DNA of 64,000 bases from Pinus tabuliformis. Taxonomy: Eukaryota; Streptophyta; Pinopsida; Pinales; Pinaceae. The position numbers were made by a program, and so were the translations under genes. The notes beneath the pieces are model-generated. The model worked only from the letters and a program-made list of their open reading frames with translations, made no database searches and had not been told where the DNA came from. Below are positions 23,058 to 34,457 of the stretch, in pieces; the stretch's first letter is position 1, and each line of letters opens with the position of its first letter. The stretch is from positions 478,017,655 to 478,081,654 of the forward strand of contig CM062808.1 in assembly GCA_031772625.1 (NCBI GenBank). The letters run 5' to 3'.

Positions 23058-23927
23058 ATGGCAATGAACGGACTGAGGGATCAGCACAGGTTGGACAAGG
23101 CCTCCAACTTTGCCATCTGGAAGGCTAGGATTCTATCAGTCCTGGATAGACATCACATCAACGGCTTCACCTTGAGAGTCATGGCTATTCTAGTAGACCT
23201 AGTTGATAATGAGAAGTATGAGGATGCAATGGCGAAGGCAAAGTGCATAATCCTTGATGGGGTCAAGGATCATGTCATACCGCATATTGCTGAAAGGAAT
23301 ACGACAAAGGAGTTGTGGGATACTTTGACAACATTGTATCAGGGCACTTCCGTGCAGCGGAAGATGCTATTAGAGAATCAGTTGCGGTCGTATCAGATGC
23401 AAAAGGGGGAGCAAATAGATCTATACCTCCTCAGATTGCAGGAGATTCAGGACCAACTTACTTCCATAGGGGCCACACCAGATCAGGAGTTCATGGTGAG
23501 GACCGCCCTGAATGCAATCTCCGAGGAGTGGGAGACATTTTTCCAAGGCATTTTGGGCAGAGCTACTCTTCCAGGATGGGAAGAGATGTGGGCATCTCTT
23601 CGCCAAGAAGAGATCAGACGGTTGACCAAGGCGGGGGGTAACAACAAACGAGGTCGAATCAAGAAAGCGGAGGAGGAGGATACGACTCTAGCATTTGTGG
23701 GACAGTAGGGGAAGAGGAAGAAGAAGGACATCTCCAAGGTAAAGTGCTTCCATTGTGGGGAGCTGGGTCATTATGCAACCCAGTGTCCCAGGAAGAAGAA
23801 TAAGGGAGAGGCTTCTGACTCCAAGGCAACTTCGGCTAAGGCGGAGAAAGAAGTCGAGACTGATGACGACTGTGCCATGAGTGCTCATGCACCTCTAGAG
23901 AAGAGGTGGGGAGACATTGAGTTGTAG
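23058..23927 (+). pseudogene. gag: Copia gag of B1 (one premature stop)
   Basis: The best preserved B-type gag. ATG 23058 (MAMNGLRDQHRLDKASNFAI) runs 216 codons open to a TAG at 23706 and continues in the same frame to KRWGDIEL at 23927 (289 codons). Blocks in order: NFAIWKARILSVLDRHHING, IILDGVKDHVIPHIAERNTT, ELWDTLTTLYQGTSVQRKML, WEEMWASLRQEEIRRL, then after the stop the zinc knuckle CFHCGELGHYATQC (23745-23786). The stop would separate the capsid-like part from the RNA-binding knuckle. Two near-adjacent ATGs (23058 and 23064) are possible starts. No pol follows; a GCAG-rich tail and the 3' LTR come next. Confidence 0.9.
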
Positions 23928-24539
23928 TCAGGAGGACTACAGAAGATGTGGGGTAGGATCCTTGAGGTACCCAAACTCTTGGATCATATCCGGCTACGAG
24001 AGCCCCGAATGACAGTAGCAGGTTGACGAATGTCAGTAGAAGCAAGATGCAATGGAGCAACGAGGCTGTGCCAGAGTGAAGAGGTCTGTAGCAGCGCAGT
24101 GGGGGTTGCAACAGTGCGAGAGGGATAGAGGTGTTTGCAACAGTGCAAGAGGCACAAAGGAGGTTGCAGCAGTGTGAGAGGCACAATGGTGTTTGTAGCA
24201 ACGCAGAGGGAGAACATGATAGCACCAGAGGTAGCTTCAGCATCAGGGGGCTTCCAGACTGACAAGGATGTCAGAATTTGGGTAGATTAGTTACTTCTCA
24301 GTAACTGAGTTGCAGATGCAAAAATTAGCAGTGGCAGTGCTATGGGCAACATGGTGAGAGGGAGCTGCAGTACAGATGTAACAGTGGCAGTGGAAAAGCC
24401 ATGGGCAGCAGTACCGGAAGCAACAGTGCAGTGGATGTGAGGCAGCAGGCCAAACATCAGCACAGGTACCGGTGCGGAAGGATCAATGTGATGTTCAGTG
24501 GTGGAACATTACTAGAGCACATTCCTCGCTAAGAGGGAG

Positions 24540-25570
24540 TGTTGATTTGTGGTAGCATCGGATGTGCTCTAGCCATGAAAATTGGTGGAGAGGCTAAAGC
24601 ACATGAGATCTCCAAGACCTAGAAATGGTTTGGGGAAATTCCACCCGATTAGAGAGATATTAAAATAATTATTTTTAATGGGGTTCCTAAGTCTAAACTT
24701 AGGAAAATTAAAATATTAATGGGTATTAATATAAAATTGGGTGAGAAGGTTCTAAATGACATGGATCAAGCCAAATCTAATCTTAGCTGTTGATTAAAGA
24801 CTTAATCTCGGTCGTTGAAAAGTCAACAGGAAAGGTATAAGAAGAGGCTTAAGGGTTAGTTGGACATACACCAAAATTGATCAATCAGTTCGATTTTCTA
24901 AAGCGGGGATTGCTGAGAAAATTCGAACAAGTGATTTGTTGCAGCGAGGGGTAGTGAGTACATAGTGGAGAGGCAAAGATAGTGCCTGAGGGTCAGCGCA
25001 GTGACCAAAGAGGCTGAGAGGCAGCAGGAGCCACGCAGAGGTAGCTAGAGACTGTGCAGAGGTTGAGGGGCCTGCGTGGGTGACACAGAAGGCCAGAGAG
25101 TTGACGCAGAGAGGCAGAAGGCTGACGCAGAGGGTTCTAGAGCTACACTGAGGCTAGCAGGGCTGACGTAGAGCCTTGGAGAAGTGCCAGAAGAATTTTT
25201 GTGGGGAAGACTTGCTAAATATCTGTCCCCGAGAATAGGTATTACTGCCGTGTAAAATTCTTTGTTGGCTGAACCAGTTTGGCACCCTAGTTGTACTCAA
25301 GAAATCTGCATAATAATAAAACCCTCCAAACTGCTGCACCGGTTTTCCCAAGTTGGGTTTTTCCGGGGACGTTTGTCCAAAAATAATGGTGTCCCTTGTG
25401 TGTTTGTCTAGTATTTCAGTTGTTGATCTGTATATGAGTTAAGGCTGCATTTGTGTTTATTTTCAGTATTTATATGTATAAATAACTTGTTAATGGAATA
25501 AACAAGTAGGTGAAATAAACCAGATAATGCAGTAGGGATTTCTAACGTGTCAAACTTGGAAATTTCAACA
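24540..25570 (+). repeat. 3' LTR of B1
   Basis: Purine tract AAGAGGGAG at 24531-24539, then TGTTGATTTGTGGTAGCATC to GGAAATTTCAACA (1,031 bp), followed by TSD caacg. TATA-like box at 24836-24841. Confidence 0.92.
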
Positions 25571-26012
25571 CAACGTAGTGGCTGCGTAGGGCCAGTGCAG
25601 AGGTAGTTGGGGACTCGTTGGTTCAGCTACCAGATCAGCCGGGACTTGCAATGTAGAGTGAGATAATCTCACTAATTTCTTCTGTCAAGTGATATTCTCT
25701 GTACTAGATAGCCAACAAGGCATCTAGAGATTACTACTGCATAATAATTAAAACCCTCAGATCTGCTACACCGGTTTTCCCACATTGGGTTTTTCCGGGG
25801 ACTTTTGTCCAAAAACAACTGTGTCACTTATGTTGTATCTTTTTCTTATTCAGTTTCTTGTTTCGGCATATTATTTTAAATAGTGAATACAACAGTGGTA
25901 TTTACTTCAATATTTACCATAGAACACAATAAATAACTAGTATGGATTAACAAGTAGGAGAAGTAACATCAGTTTGCTGCAATAGGGATTCCGGGTTTAA
26001 GGAATTTTCACA

Positions 26013-28926
26013 AAGGTGTCGGCTCCTCCCTGAAAAGTTACTTGTACATATGGTGTTGTCTCCTTATCCCCGTGTACAATATTGTTTTAGGTTCGATCAT
26101 TATGAGATGGATGCTCTACTCCAGCCCTGGCCGAGATAACAAGCCTGTGCTTCTATGGAGATGAGGTGAAGTCCGAAGCTCCACTTGTCAGTTCCCTGAA
26201 TTGAATGAGAACAAAAGTTCGGAGGTCCACTTGTCTGCATGAGAACAAAAGCCCCAGGTGCCTTTTCTTATTAATTCTAAATTGGTCTTCAGAATGGTAA
26301 TTGTATGTGCTAGAGCATGAGGTTAGATGAAAGATATGACTCCATCTTGGATACAGAATGCAAGTGGGCCATCAAGTACTTCACCTTGAACTTCAGCTCT
26401 AGCTTGAGCTTCAACTACAACTCCTGAAAGTTCATATTCTCAATATCTGCCTAATTCATGTGCTAGACACAACTAAGTTTAGTAATACATTCTATTTCTT
26501 GTAAATTGTAAGAGTTGAATGGAAGGATATGTTAATTTTATCTATGTGTTTCTTGTTTGTGGAGGATTATTGTGTTATATGTTTTTTGATAGCAAAAGAA
26601 TGCCTGACAGTGAGATTGCAAAGTGAATAGATGAAATGACTGCAATCAAAGTGGGGAGCCAAACATAGACTTTTGTTGAACTTTGTTGATTTTTTCTCAT
26701 GGTCTAACAAGGATGAAATCTCACATCACTCATTGGTTTAGTTGCAAGGGGGTTATTTTTTAATAAAGCATTGCATTTTCTCTTTCAAATGAGCAGCTAG
26801 CTTTTATGAAGTTGGCAAACAAGTGACCATAACAATAACAGGATTGGATTTGGTAGAGGATTTAATCTAGTTCACTATATAATCTTGTGCCACAATTGCA
26901 AAATCACACAATCCTAGTCTTGGAAATAACCAACTTGATTCAATGCAACAACTGAACCTGTTATACCCTCAACATTATGAGGCTTGGATATGTTAAGAAA
27001 TTTTCCTAGCCCATTGTATAAATCATGCCACAACTGAAAATTGAACATTCTTAATCTTCAAAATAATCAACTTGATTCACTAGAGCCACTGAAGCCAATG
27101 ATTATTTTTGTTGTTCCTGAGGCTATTAGTTTAAATGTAATTCGAGATTGGAACTTCAAGCTTGAATTTGTTGAAACTACCATCCCAAATTACAGTTAAC
27201 TTTGATATGCAGGTTAAGTATCGCTACAAAACTAATAAAATCAAATAATATGAGTTCCCCAGCAGCATCAACAATGGGAAATCAAATTGTGGATGTCCGG
27301 ATCAAGTATTGACATAAGTCTATCACATTATTTCATGAACCTTAACTTGTTGATATCACATTATATTTAAAGTCTATCAATGATTAAAAATTCGATTGGA
27401 TATTTCATTATGGAATCTGAAATACAACCTACAGGCTGAAATGTTGCAGCACTGTGAATATGTTTTAGCCCTGTTACCCCTCATCTTACATGAGGCTTGC
27501 ACTTGTGATTTTCATCACAACACGTGTTTTTTTTTGTCACAAGGATCAAGCTTGCAGTATCACATTTCTAGAAGTTTTAATGGATAGGGGGTGCATTTGT
27601 GTTTTGGCTTTAGAGATGATGTTATCTTGTGGTGCATTTGGTGCTATGATGGTTGCTAGTAAGTGCGGGATGAGATGTTTTGGTGTGCTACTGGTGGTCT
27701 AATTGATGAGTAGCATGTGCCTTGTGGTTAAAACTCTTAATGATATGGTGCACCCTCACTCTTTGGTATTGTTGGGCATGTTTGGGTTTTTTTGGCTTAA
27801 GAGATTAGAGGGAGCTTGTTAACACATTTTATGGTCACCTATATATGGTAAACTTTCACATTTTTTATGAATATTTTTATGGTTAGTTTTGGTTTGTTGT
27901 GGGTGTGCCCAATCCACAAGAATAAAAATTACCTCACTTGTCATTTGTAACTGATAAAAAAAGCCAGTGGTTTAAAAGGTAGGGACAACAGTTAAGCTGT
28001 GACAGAGATGGGGAGGGCATCTTTCCCAACCATGTAGAGGCTGACAACTAACCAGAAAAAATATATCACAATCTTTTTGGCAAGTGAGTCTTGAAGGCAG
28101 CTCCTGAGCAACAGTTAAATGAAATTTATAAGGGAGAGGCACCTTCCTTGCCTCTTGTCTTTGGTAGTTGTTCTGGGTTGAAATAATTCAGTGCTATTTT
28201 CAAGTCTTGTCCCATGAAATTTGGTTGTTTTGCATCTTCCTTGCTGTCACATGCTTGTTGGACATTTTGGTGTACGTACAACACTTGTAAATTCAATCTA
28301 GAGTCATCATGCTCCTTGAAATTGGCATCCTGAGTGACTGTGTCCCATGGAGAGAAATTGATTATTAGATGCCCATATACACAACATTAACCAATGAGAG
28401 GTAATCCATTGTGCAACACTGGTATAAAGTTGTAAGTGATGATTCATTTCAATTATCTCCATGCATATAGGCTATTTGTTGCGAAATTGGGCACTGGGCG
28501 CAATGAGTTTGGACCTGATCGATTTGCTTAAGGTAGAATTCTAGTCTCAAATATTGTCACTGTTTTATTGTGCCTCATTAATGTTGATGTATATTCTCTC
28601 TCTTTTTCTGGCATATGAAGTTTGTTGCCATGACACTACATGGAGAAAATATATAACTAAGATATATGGTCAAGCATGGCACCTAGATAAATCTGCTTTG
28701 ACCATGATTGTTTCGCATGGTGGCATTATACATGATATGTGGAAGCAAGGTTAATTACCTGTGGTGTTGTCTGTAATTGACACATTACAAAAAAAATGAG
28801 AGAGTAAATGATTTTGATTGGGTATGTTTCCAACATAAATTTATTTATCATGTATTAGGTGGAAATTCATGCTTGAAGATTAGAAAATTCTTTTCACTCT
28901 AATGTAATACTTTTCATGTTTTACAG
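26013..28926. other. Non-TE-looking DNA without recognisable genes
   Basis: Starts with the A1 TSD. AT-rich sequence with no LTR landmarks, no long frame (best are about 70 codons) and no motif I can name. It may be intron or intergenic DNA of the locus that holds the exon fragments at 28927-30600. A T-rich stretch ending AACTGATAAAAAAAG near 27950-27965 could be a degraded non-LTR 3' end, but that is weak. Confidence 0.5.
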
Positions 28927-29070
28927 ATGACAAAGCTATATGAAAGATGTCTCATTGCATGCGCAAACTACCCAAAGTATTGGATCCGTTATGTTCAATG
29001 TATGGAAACTGTTGGAAGCATGGAAGTTGCAAATGACGCTCTTGCATGGGCTGCACAAGTTTTGGTGAAG
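28927..29070 (+). pseudogene. PRP39: Single exon of PRP39 (U1 snRNP splicing factor)
   Basis: Bounded by acceptor TTTTACAG (to 28926) and donor GTAAAC (from 29071), exactly 48 codons in phase 0 with no stop. It encodes [20 protein letters not shown] and continues [16 protein letters not shown]. This is the HAT/TPR-like helical repeat of plant PRP39, which as part of U1 snRNP helps 5' splice-site recognition. The exon is well preserved (W-A changes near the end: [11 protein letters not shown]). No neighbouring PRP39 exon was found within 2 kb on either side; the next exon-like piece belongs to an unrelated ABC transporter. I call it an isolated fragment or relic. Confidence 0.8.
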
Positions 29071-29250
29071 GTAAACTTCTGTGATTTTTTCTTATATAGT
29101 TTGTAAGTGTTGTTGTTTTCAGTGTACACCATTGTATTAAGCTTTATAAATTTCTAATGTGTTTTTCTATTTAGGGTTAATTTAATGTATATGAATCCTC
29201 TGGGCTTGGAGAGAGCTATTTGATTTTGTATGTTGTGAAATATTTTGTAG

Positions 29251-29417
29251 AAATTGCTTGTTGGATGCACATTGGGGAGAGGCGGGTGGGTAAATTGAAA
29301 GAGAAATACTTAGCAGTGTTGAAGCAGGATGTGGGATTCTTTGACACAGATGCTATGACCGGGATATAGAGCATTTCCACGGATACTCCTCTCGTTCAAG
29401 ATGCAATGTGTGAAAAG
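29251..29417 (+). pseudogene. Single exon of an ABCB (MDR-type) transporter
   Basis: Bounded by acceptor ATTTTGTAG (to 29250) and donor GTACTC (from 29418). It encodes IACWMHIGERRVGKLKEKYL, then LKQDVGFFDTDAMTG, a TAG stop, and STDTPLVQDAMCEK. This is the first intracellular-loop region of full-length plant B-subfamily ABC transporters, where the family reads CWM.TGERQ...R.KYL, QD(V/I)GFFDTDARTGD and STDT.LVQDAI.EK. The stop falls where the family has the D-I-V residues after TG. No other ABCB exon is visible nearby. The frame starts at 29253. Confidence 0.82.
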
Positions 29418-29549
29418 GTACTCGTCCATATGACCATCCGTAAGTTTAATGGTGTTTTCTTCTAGTACTTAAGTTTGAAACAACTGCATAAAATCAATTA
29501 ACATGTGTGCATATATCCATATCTTGATATGAATGTGTTTGGTCTTCAG

Positions 29550-30600
29550 GAATCATCCAAAAAGATTGCAGCCAAAAGGATTGAGAAATCTTTGTGTTCT
29601 AATGTGCCATTTGGTCAAGGATGGGTGGGTAAAGATGAAGCTCCTCCTGGTGCTTTGTTATTGCGTGAGGATATCAAGGATCAACAGACCTTGGCTCAGA
29701 CAAGTACAATTCCAAGTGACTTTACTGCAACCAAGGCTAAATTAAATCTTTGTGCAGCTACTCAAGCAACAAATGATCAAGCCTCTACAAAAAATAAAAA
29801 AAATTGAAGGACAATTTTCTCCGTCAAGTGTGGCAACAGTTGCTAGGTCTACTGGGTTACCTGTGCCTCTATCTATGGGTTCACAGTCAGCCAACAATAC
29901 AAATTTTCAAATGCCTTTGCAAGGAGTCAAAGACAGTGAATCGAAATCAGCTTCATCAATTGCTAAATCCAGTGAAGTCAATCTGGCAGGTGCCAAATTT
30001 ACCTCAGACGTATCCCAGTCAAAATTGCTTGAGATTGTCTCCTGAAGTAACCAACTTATACAATGGGGATCTACCAAATAGGTGGAACATGTGCAACCTG
30101 TTTCAAGTGTATTAAGATGCAGACAATGCCTGATGCATATCATAAAAAATAGACCCAAGCAAGGCCATCATCCAGTGTTCCTCAGTTTATTCAACAGTAG
30201 GAACCCATGGACATGTCTCTGTATATACATTCACAGCTAAGCTGGATGCATCCTCAGAATCTGTCATCTCATGCCATTTCTCAGGGAGGTGTAAACTTGA
30301 TGGTAGAATTACAAAATTCAACCACACCAAGTCCTTTTAATTACAGGCAAAGATACCAATGGGAGGGAGTTGATACATCCCAATCTCAAAAACAACTATG
30401 GCAGTCTTTACCTTCAAAACATCATTCTCAACAGACATCTGATTTTTCAAATTTGATTCCACCAGATTTGCATGTAGGGTTTCAATCTCCAAGGTCTCGA
30501 GTTAGGCAGTCTTCTGGAATGTTGGTTGATAACTTGATTCACAACCTGATTTGGAACTCCAGCTCTTATTTATTGAACATCTATCACCAGAGCCGTTAAT
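29550..30600 (+). pseudogene. Unrecognised coding remnant, Ser/Gln-rich
   Basis: After an acceptor-like TTGGTCTTCAG (to 29549) a frame encodes ESSKKIAAKRIEKSLCSNVP, then GQGWVGKDEAPPGALLLRED, up to about 29805. An A-rich tract (29790-29808) marks a frameshift into FSPSSVATVARSTGLPVPLS and EVNLAGAKFTSDVSQSKLLE, stopping at 30045. A further frame 30207-30599 is rich in Ser, Gln and His (SLPSKHHSQQTSDFSNLIPP). The composition looks like a disordered region of a real nuclear protein, broken by frameshifts. I cannot name the family. It could belong to the PRP39 copy or to a third gene. Confidence 0.45.
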
Positions 30601-31850
30601 TTTCTGGTTATAAGCATGTATCTCCATTTTCAATCTCTGTACATTTCCAATGGTTTATACAGACTACAGAGATGGGGTTTCCTAAGAAAGGACCCATTAT
30701 GTTGTAAAAGAGTTGTACATGTACCAATTTCTAGTTCACAGAGGCTAGATCTATTGTTCAATGTTAACATTATATTTACAAATTTCATAATCTCAACACA
30801 TATTCTTCTGATACAACCATTCTGGTATAATACATGTTCACAAAAATGTTGTTTTTTACTAGTTTCATGGCTTAAATTCCTGTTCTTTTTCAAAAAATTT
30901 GTAAGTTAATTGCATCCCATGGAACATGGAATGATGTATTTGTATTCACTTTTCTTTCTCCCATTTTTCTGCTGGGTGGTGTGGGAAAATCTATAGGAAT
31001 TGCTTTTCTTCCCATAATGTGGATATAGATTGTGTGAAAACTAAGATGAGAGGTAGTTTTGAGTAGTTTCTTTCTGAGGAAAAAATGTTTCCAAAATGTG
31101 AGTTGGATAAGAAGGCCCAAACTTGTGGAATGGTGAGTTCTTTTTCTTGTGAATCCCTTGGGACAGTCTTCAATAAGTGAAACTTCTTGGTATCTGTACA
31201 TGCACTTTTTGCCTCTTGATGCGTTCAACTAGTTATGAAAGATTTGTAAACACTATATTGGAATAAAATGCAATATGAAAGATTTGTAAACACTAGATTG
31301 GAATTAAATGCAATATGAAAGATTTGTAAACATTATGTTGGAATTAAATGCAATAGTGAGTATATGATGAACATGGATGGATATTCAAGGGGTTTATTTT
31401 ATACAAAGAAAAGAAATTCAGAAAATTACACAGCAGTTTTGGAAATCTTGCGAATGTACAATGTTGGTGGGAAAGGTAATTCCTTTTAGAACCTAATTTA
31501 GTGAGAAATTATGACAATGTGAATCTCTTGGGACAATATTGAATAACTGGAACTTCTTCGAAAGCTTCAGGGTTGCATAAATTTGTCTCTTGACAGCATG
31601 GACACTCATTAGTGAGCTGGAAATTGGCGCTGAGGATTGACCCATATCCCTATTCGTGGCTGAATTGTAGTTTTCTTCTGCTGAACCAACAAACTCATCA
31701 TCACAGCCTGAAATTCAGCTGAAAGACTACAACAACTTTCTCCCACAAACTCACACTTACGTTGCTTAGCAGACAACAAATCTTGTGGGATGTTTTCATC
31801 GACATTCTCAGTTTCACCAGAGGGAGGGAAAGCATGGATACTTGAACTCA
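30601..31850. other. AT-rich spacer, no gene seen
   Basis: Only short frames on either strand and no LTR landmarks. It contains the three-unit tandem repeat at 31234-31353. Open stretches on the minus strand (30890-31228) have no recognisable motif. Confidence 0.5.
31234..31353. repeat. Three tandem 40-bp units
   Basis: Units 31234-31273, 31274-31313 and 31314-31353, each starting TATGAAAGATTTGTAAACA and ending AAATGCAA, with a few substitutions. Confidence 0.9.
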
Positions 31851-32249
31851 GGGCCTGTTTTCATTGAAATGCATCATTATTATATGTTGGGCATTGCAAG
31901 AGGTACAAATCTGGAATAGAAAAGTAAACAATGATATAGGATTAAGTTACTCACACTTTTCTCTGTCTAATGGATGAACACTTGAAAAAGGTTGAGATTT
32001 AATTTCTTCATCAATATCTCGGTCAATATTTGTCACAAGAACAACATTGCACCCCTCCTTATCGCATCCTATTTGATCATCATTGTTTCCATTATGAGCG
32101 CCTACAGTTTTGTAGGATATAAGTTTAGAGGGAAAGACCACTTGCTCTTCCTCATGACATCTGTAGCTATTCTGCTCCTGTCATATTCTTCTTGATCAAC
32201 AACCTGTTCAGGCTCCTTTCTCTCAACATTGCTCTATACTGAGCCATCA

Positions 32250-32622
32250 TTGCTAATATCTGAGGGTAAATTGACTACTATATCACCCCTTCTATCCTCA
32301 GCCTGCATTCTTCTTATGAGACCAGAATTATCTTCCTTAAATACCTGTTCTTTACCTCCAATTACATCAAGAAATGCATCATCCAATCCAGGAAAGATAG
32401 GGATGTATTCCAAACATATGAATTATGACCTTGTATTTCCCTGCAAAATTTGGTTATATCCACCAAGCTCCATATCCAAGCTTATTTTTCTTTCATGGCA
32501 GTCATGCCACTTTTCTTTTGGGACAGTAGGGACATTACTGTGATTCCAAACTCTATCACCAACTTGAAAATGAGGAGCAACTTGATCTATGTTATGAAAT
32601 GCCTTGTTTTTGGCACACCTTT
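32250..32622 (-). pseudogene. Element H: Gypsy integrase C-terminal end
   Basis: On the minus strand, directly beside the G insertion point, the frame reads NKAFHNIDQVAPHFQVGDRV followed by W. This is the integrase C-terminal GPY/F-region style of Ty3/Gypsy pol (H.F.VGD.VWLH). It then continues LEYIPIFPGLDDAF in another frame. It is the downstream continuation of the integrase core at 43013-43720; the two are separated only by element G and its TSD. Further downstream, to about 31850, only weak coding character remains. Decayed. Confidence 0.6.
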
Positions 32623-32690
32623 TGTTATCACTGAAAATTCTAATGCCAAAATTTCTCAGACTAGCTTGAGGACAAAGCACATAGATTCTT

Positions 32691-33203
32691 TTGGCAGTTT
32701 CGCAGCGCTACATGTTAGGTGATTTCGTAGCGCATAATTCCTATGTTGCACTGGCTGCGCTACGAAATTGGGGAATTGTTCAAATCCATAGCCAATATTT
32801 CACAGTTGTCTTCTATGGATTCTGTGGAATATCTGACTCAACATGTCACAGTGCTGGATCTTATCATCAATATACAAATAATACTGTTGTGTTTTATTCT
32901 CAAGGTTTTTCCTATAATCCCACTATATTGGCCAAAGTTTTGGTATCCAAGAAGGAGCTATTCATGGTAGTATCTTTGATGAAAATCCAGAATACATTGA
33001 CATTTGGCAGAGAAGGTTTGATAGATACTGCTGTGGTAATGAGGCACATAATGAAGGATTGGGATGCATTTTCATCTTTTGTCTTAGCAATACTTGGAAG
33101 TTCCCATCAGGGATCATTGAGAGCTCAAGAAGCCATTAATGAGCTCTTTCTTGTGTTTAACATACATTATACTGGAATACCGAGTATCAAATGCAATTGC
33201 TAG
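32691..33203 (+). other. 170-codon open frame inside the G LTR
   Basis: Open from 32691; the first codon is TTG and the first ATG is 32712. The copy in the other LTR (38547-39059) has an identical translation. Contains VVMRHIMKDWDAFSSFVLAI and ends PSIKCNC. It starts within the palindrome-related half-sites, and other frames across the region also look protein-like. I recognise no family. Conservation between LTRs only reflects the youth of the element, so it is not evidence of selection. It could be a captured host exon or chance. Confidence 0.3.
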
Positions 33204-33736
33204 TTCTTCCTTTATAGCTGTTTTGAAATCCAATCATTCAGGAAGAAGGTTTTTTAAATAACATGTTGAATGGTTTATCTTATGATCATGTTTTTCGTTA
33301 GGCAAACAACCCAAACAGCCAGGCAATGACTATGCTCTAAAGTATTTGAGATAAATCAGTGAATGGATGGTTGGAAGTTTTTTTTGGTGCTCCATGGCCA
33401 CGCTCAAGAAGCTGGATTGACCTCTTAAAAGGAGAAGCATTTCAAAGAAGCAGAACAGAGCATTCAGGATATTATGGATAATGGTTCACTTCCAGCAATT
33501 CTAGAGGACTTGGAATGAAAGCAACATTTATTGAGGATATGGTACAGGATGTTCCTATCAATTCTTTAAAATGTATTTTTTTTAAAAAGACACCTTTATC
33601 ATTTTATGGATATCTGTGTGGTGGCTGGAAGGACGGGATGTCAAAATTGCTGTAGGTGATGTTTGTTACAGGCATACTTCTCTGTTTTAAGCAGTTAGCT
33701 TCCAGGAGGTATTTAGCACGGCTGAAAGAATATTTT

Positions 33737-34000
33737 CGAAAACGGAAAGAGGTTTTTATTCCTAACATACTGAACTAGAAAAACCTCTTTCAGTTTCCTC
33801 AAATCCGTTACGAGCTGAGAGAATCGAATGACTAAAGTTGCGCTACAAAACTGCTGTAGATGCAGTTTTTAATTTCCTGTTTTACACATCTTTTTCAAGG
33901 ATCGATTCTGGGCATATGGAGTAGTTTTTCAAAAAACCAAAAGAGGTTTTTGTTAAGAACGGGTTGGTTCACAAAAACCTCCTTTAGTTTTTCCAAATAC
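33737..34000. repeat. Two diverged AAAGAGGTTTTT hairpins
   Basis: First: GAAAGAGGTTTTTATT ... AAAAACCTCTTTC, about 33739-33800. Second: AAAAGAGGTTTTTGTT ... CACAAAAACCTCCTTT, about 33938-33987. Each is a stem of 12 or more bases with a loop of about 20-25 bases, and they are followed by related CCGTTACGAGCTGAGAGA / ACGTTTTCTGTGAGAAGA sequence, so they are diverged tandem copies. Same in the other LTR at +5,856. Confidence 0.75.
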
Positions 34001-34419
34001 GTTTTCTGTGAGAAGATATGAGCTCTGTCCCAAGAGCTATTTTTCAGGCAGAATAACAGTTTCGTGGCTGTAAGGAAAGGTAGCAAAAGCTTTGCTAGTC
34101 AGGTAGATGCAGTGGCTGAGGTGTACACCTGGACGGTTTCAGCCATCAAACAAACCAAACATGTTAGAAAGATGAACATAACCCTGAGAGCCAGGAATCA
34201 AAGCATTAAAGGAAGAAGTTAGCAACTTGAAGGGAAGCTAGGCAAACTAGCTAAATGATTCAAGGACAAATGTGCTTTCCAAATTTTGATATATTTTGGC
34301 TGTCAACATTCTAAAGCTTTTTGAGTCTTTTTGATGACCTTACACCTATGTGGAATGACTGAAGAAATCACTGTGTTAAATTATTGTTGCTTTAAGGTTC
34401 TTATCTTAGTTTTGATTAC

Positions 34420-34457
34420 CTACAGCAGTTTCGTAGCGCGCTACGAAACTGCTGTAG
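34420..34457. repeat. Perfect 38-bp palindrome in the G LTR
   Basis: The left arm CTACAGCAGTTTCGTAGCG (19 bases) is followed with no loop by its exact reverse complement. Also intact in the 3' LTR at 40276-40313. Single-sided relatives occur at 32694-32707 (GCAGTTTCGCAGCGC), about 32722-32765 and 33838-33860 (TGCGCTACAAAACTGCTGTAG). Confidence 0.95.

Larger units (their letters stand above)
14702..25570 (+). mobile_element. Gag-only Copia element B1 (host of C1 and B2)
   Basis: Perfect TSD caacg at 14697-14701 and 25571-25575. 5' LTR 14702-18201 (split by C1), PBS at 18202, leader to 18787 (B2 inserted at 18788), gag 23058-23927, tail, purine tract 24531-24539, 3' LTR 24540-25570. About 4.1 kb once the nested elements are removed. 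Carries gag only. The B-type LTR ends TTTCAACA rather than TTTTCACA. Confidence 0.92.
7052..26012 (+). mobile_element. Gag-only Copia element A1 (host of nested insertions)
   Basis: 5' LTR 7052-8187, PBS at 8188, gag 8618-9463, a non-coding tail, purine tract 14008-14016 and 3' LTR 14017-26012. Two later insertions split it: A2 (9870-13845) in the tail and B1 (14702-25570) in the 3' LTR. Flanks are taggt (7047-7051) and aaggt (26013-26017), a 5-bp TSD with one mismatch. With the insertions removed the element is about 4.1 kb. No protease, integrase, RT or RNase H is encoded, matching the terminal-repeat-with-GAG (TR-GAG) non-autonomous type. Confidence 0.85.
14017..26012 (+). repeat. 3' LTR of A1, split by B1
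   Basis: The two halves are 14017-14701 and 25576-26012, about 1.12 kb when the B1 insertion and one TSD copy are removed. The join (GACGCAGGCCAACG then TAGTGGCTGCGTAGGG) matches the uninterrupted 5' LTR at about 7730-7760. It ends GGAATTTTCACA at 26012, followed by TSD aaggt. Confidence 0.88.

Noticed and set aside
27900..27970. 3' end of a LINE or SINE
   Set aside because: Only a short A run and T-rich context; no ORF, TSD or family landmark.
29505..29807. Frame starting ATG 29505 as a complete small gene
   Set aside because: The coding-like part begins after the splice acceptor at 29549 and is broken by a frameshift at the A tract; the upstream codons are intron.
32691..33203. 170-codon frame as a bona fide gene duplicated at 38547-39059
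   Set aside because: Both copies lie at the same place in the two LTRs of one young element, begin with TTG, and their identity only reflects recent insertion.
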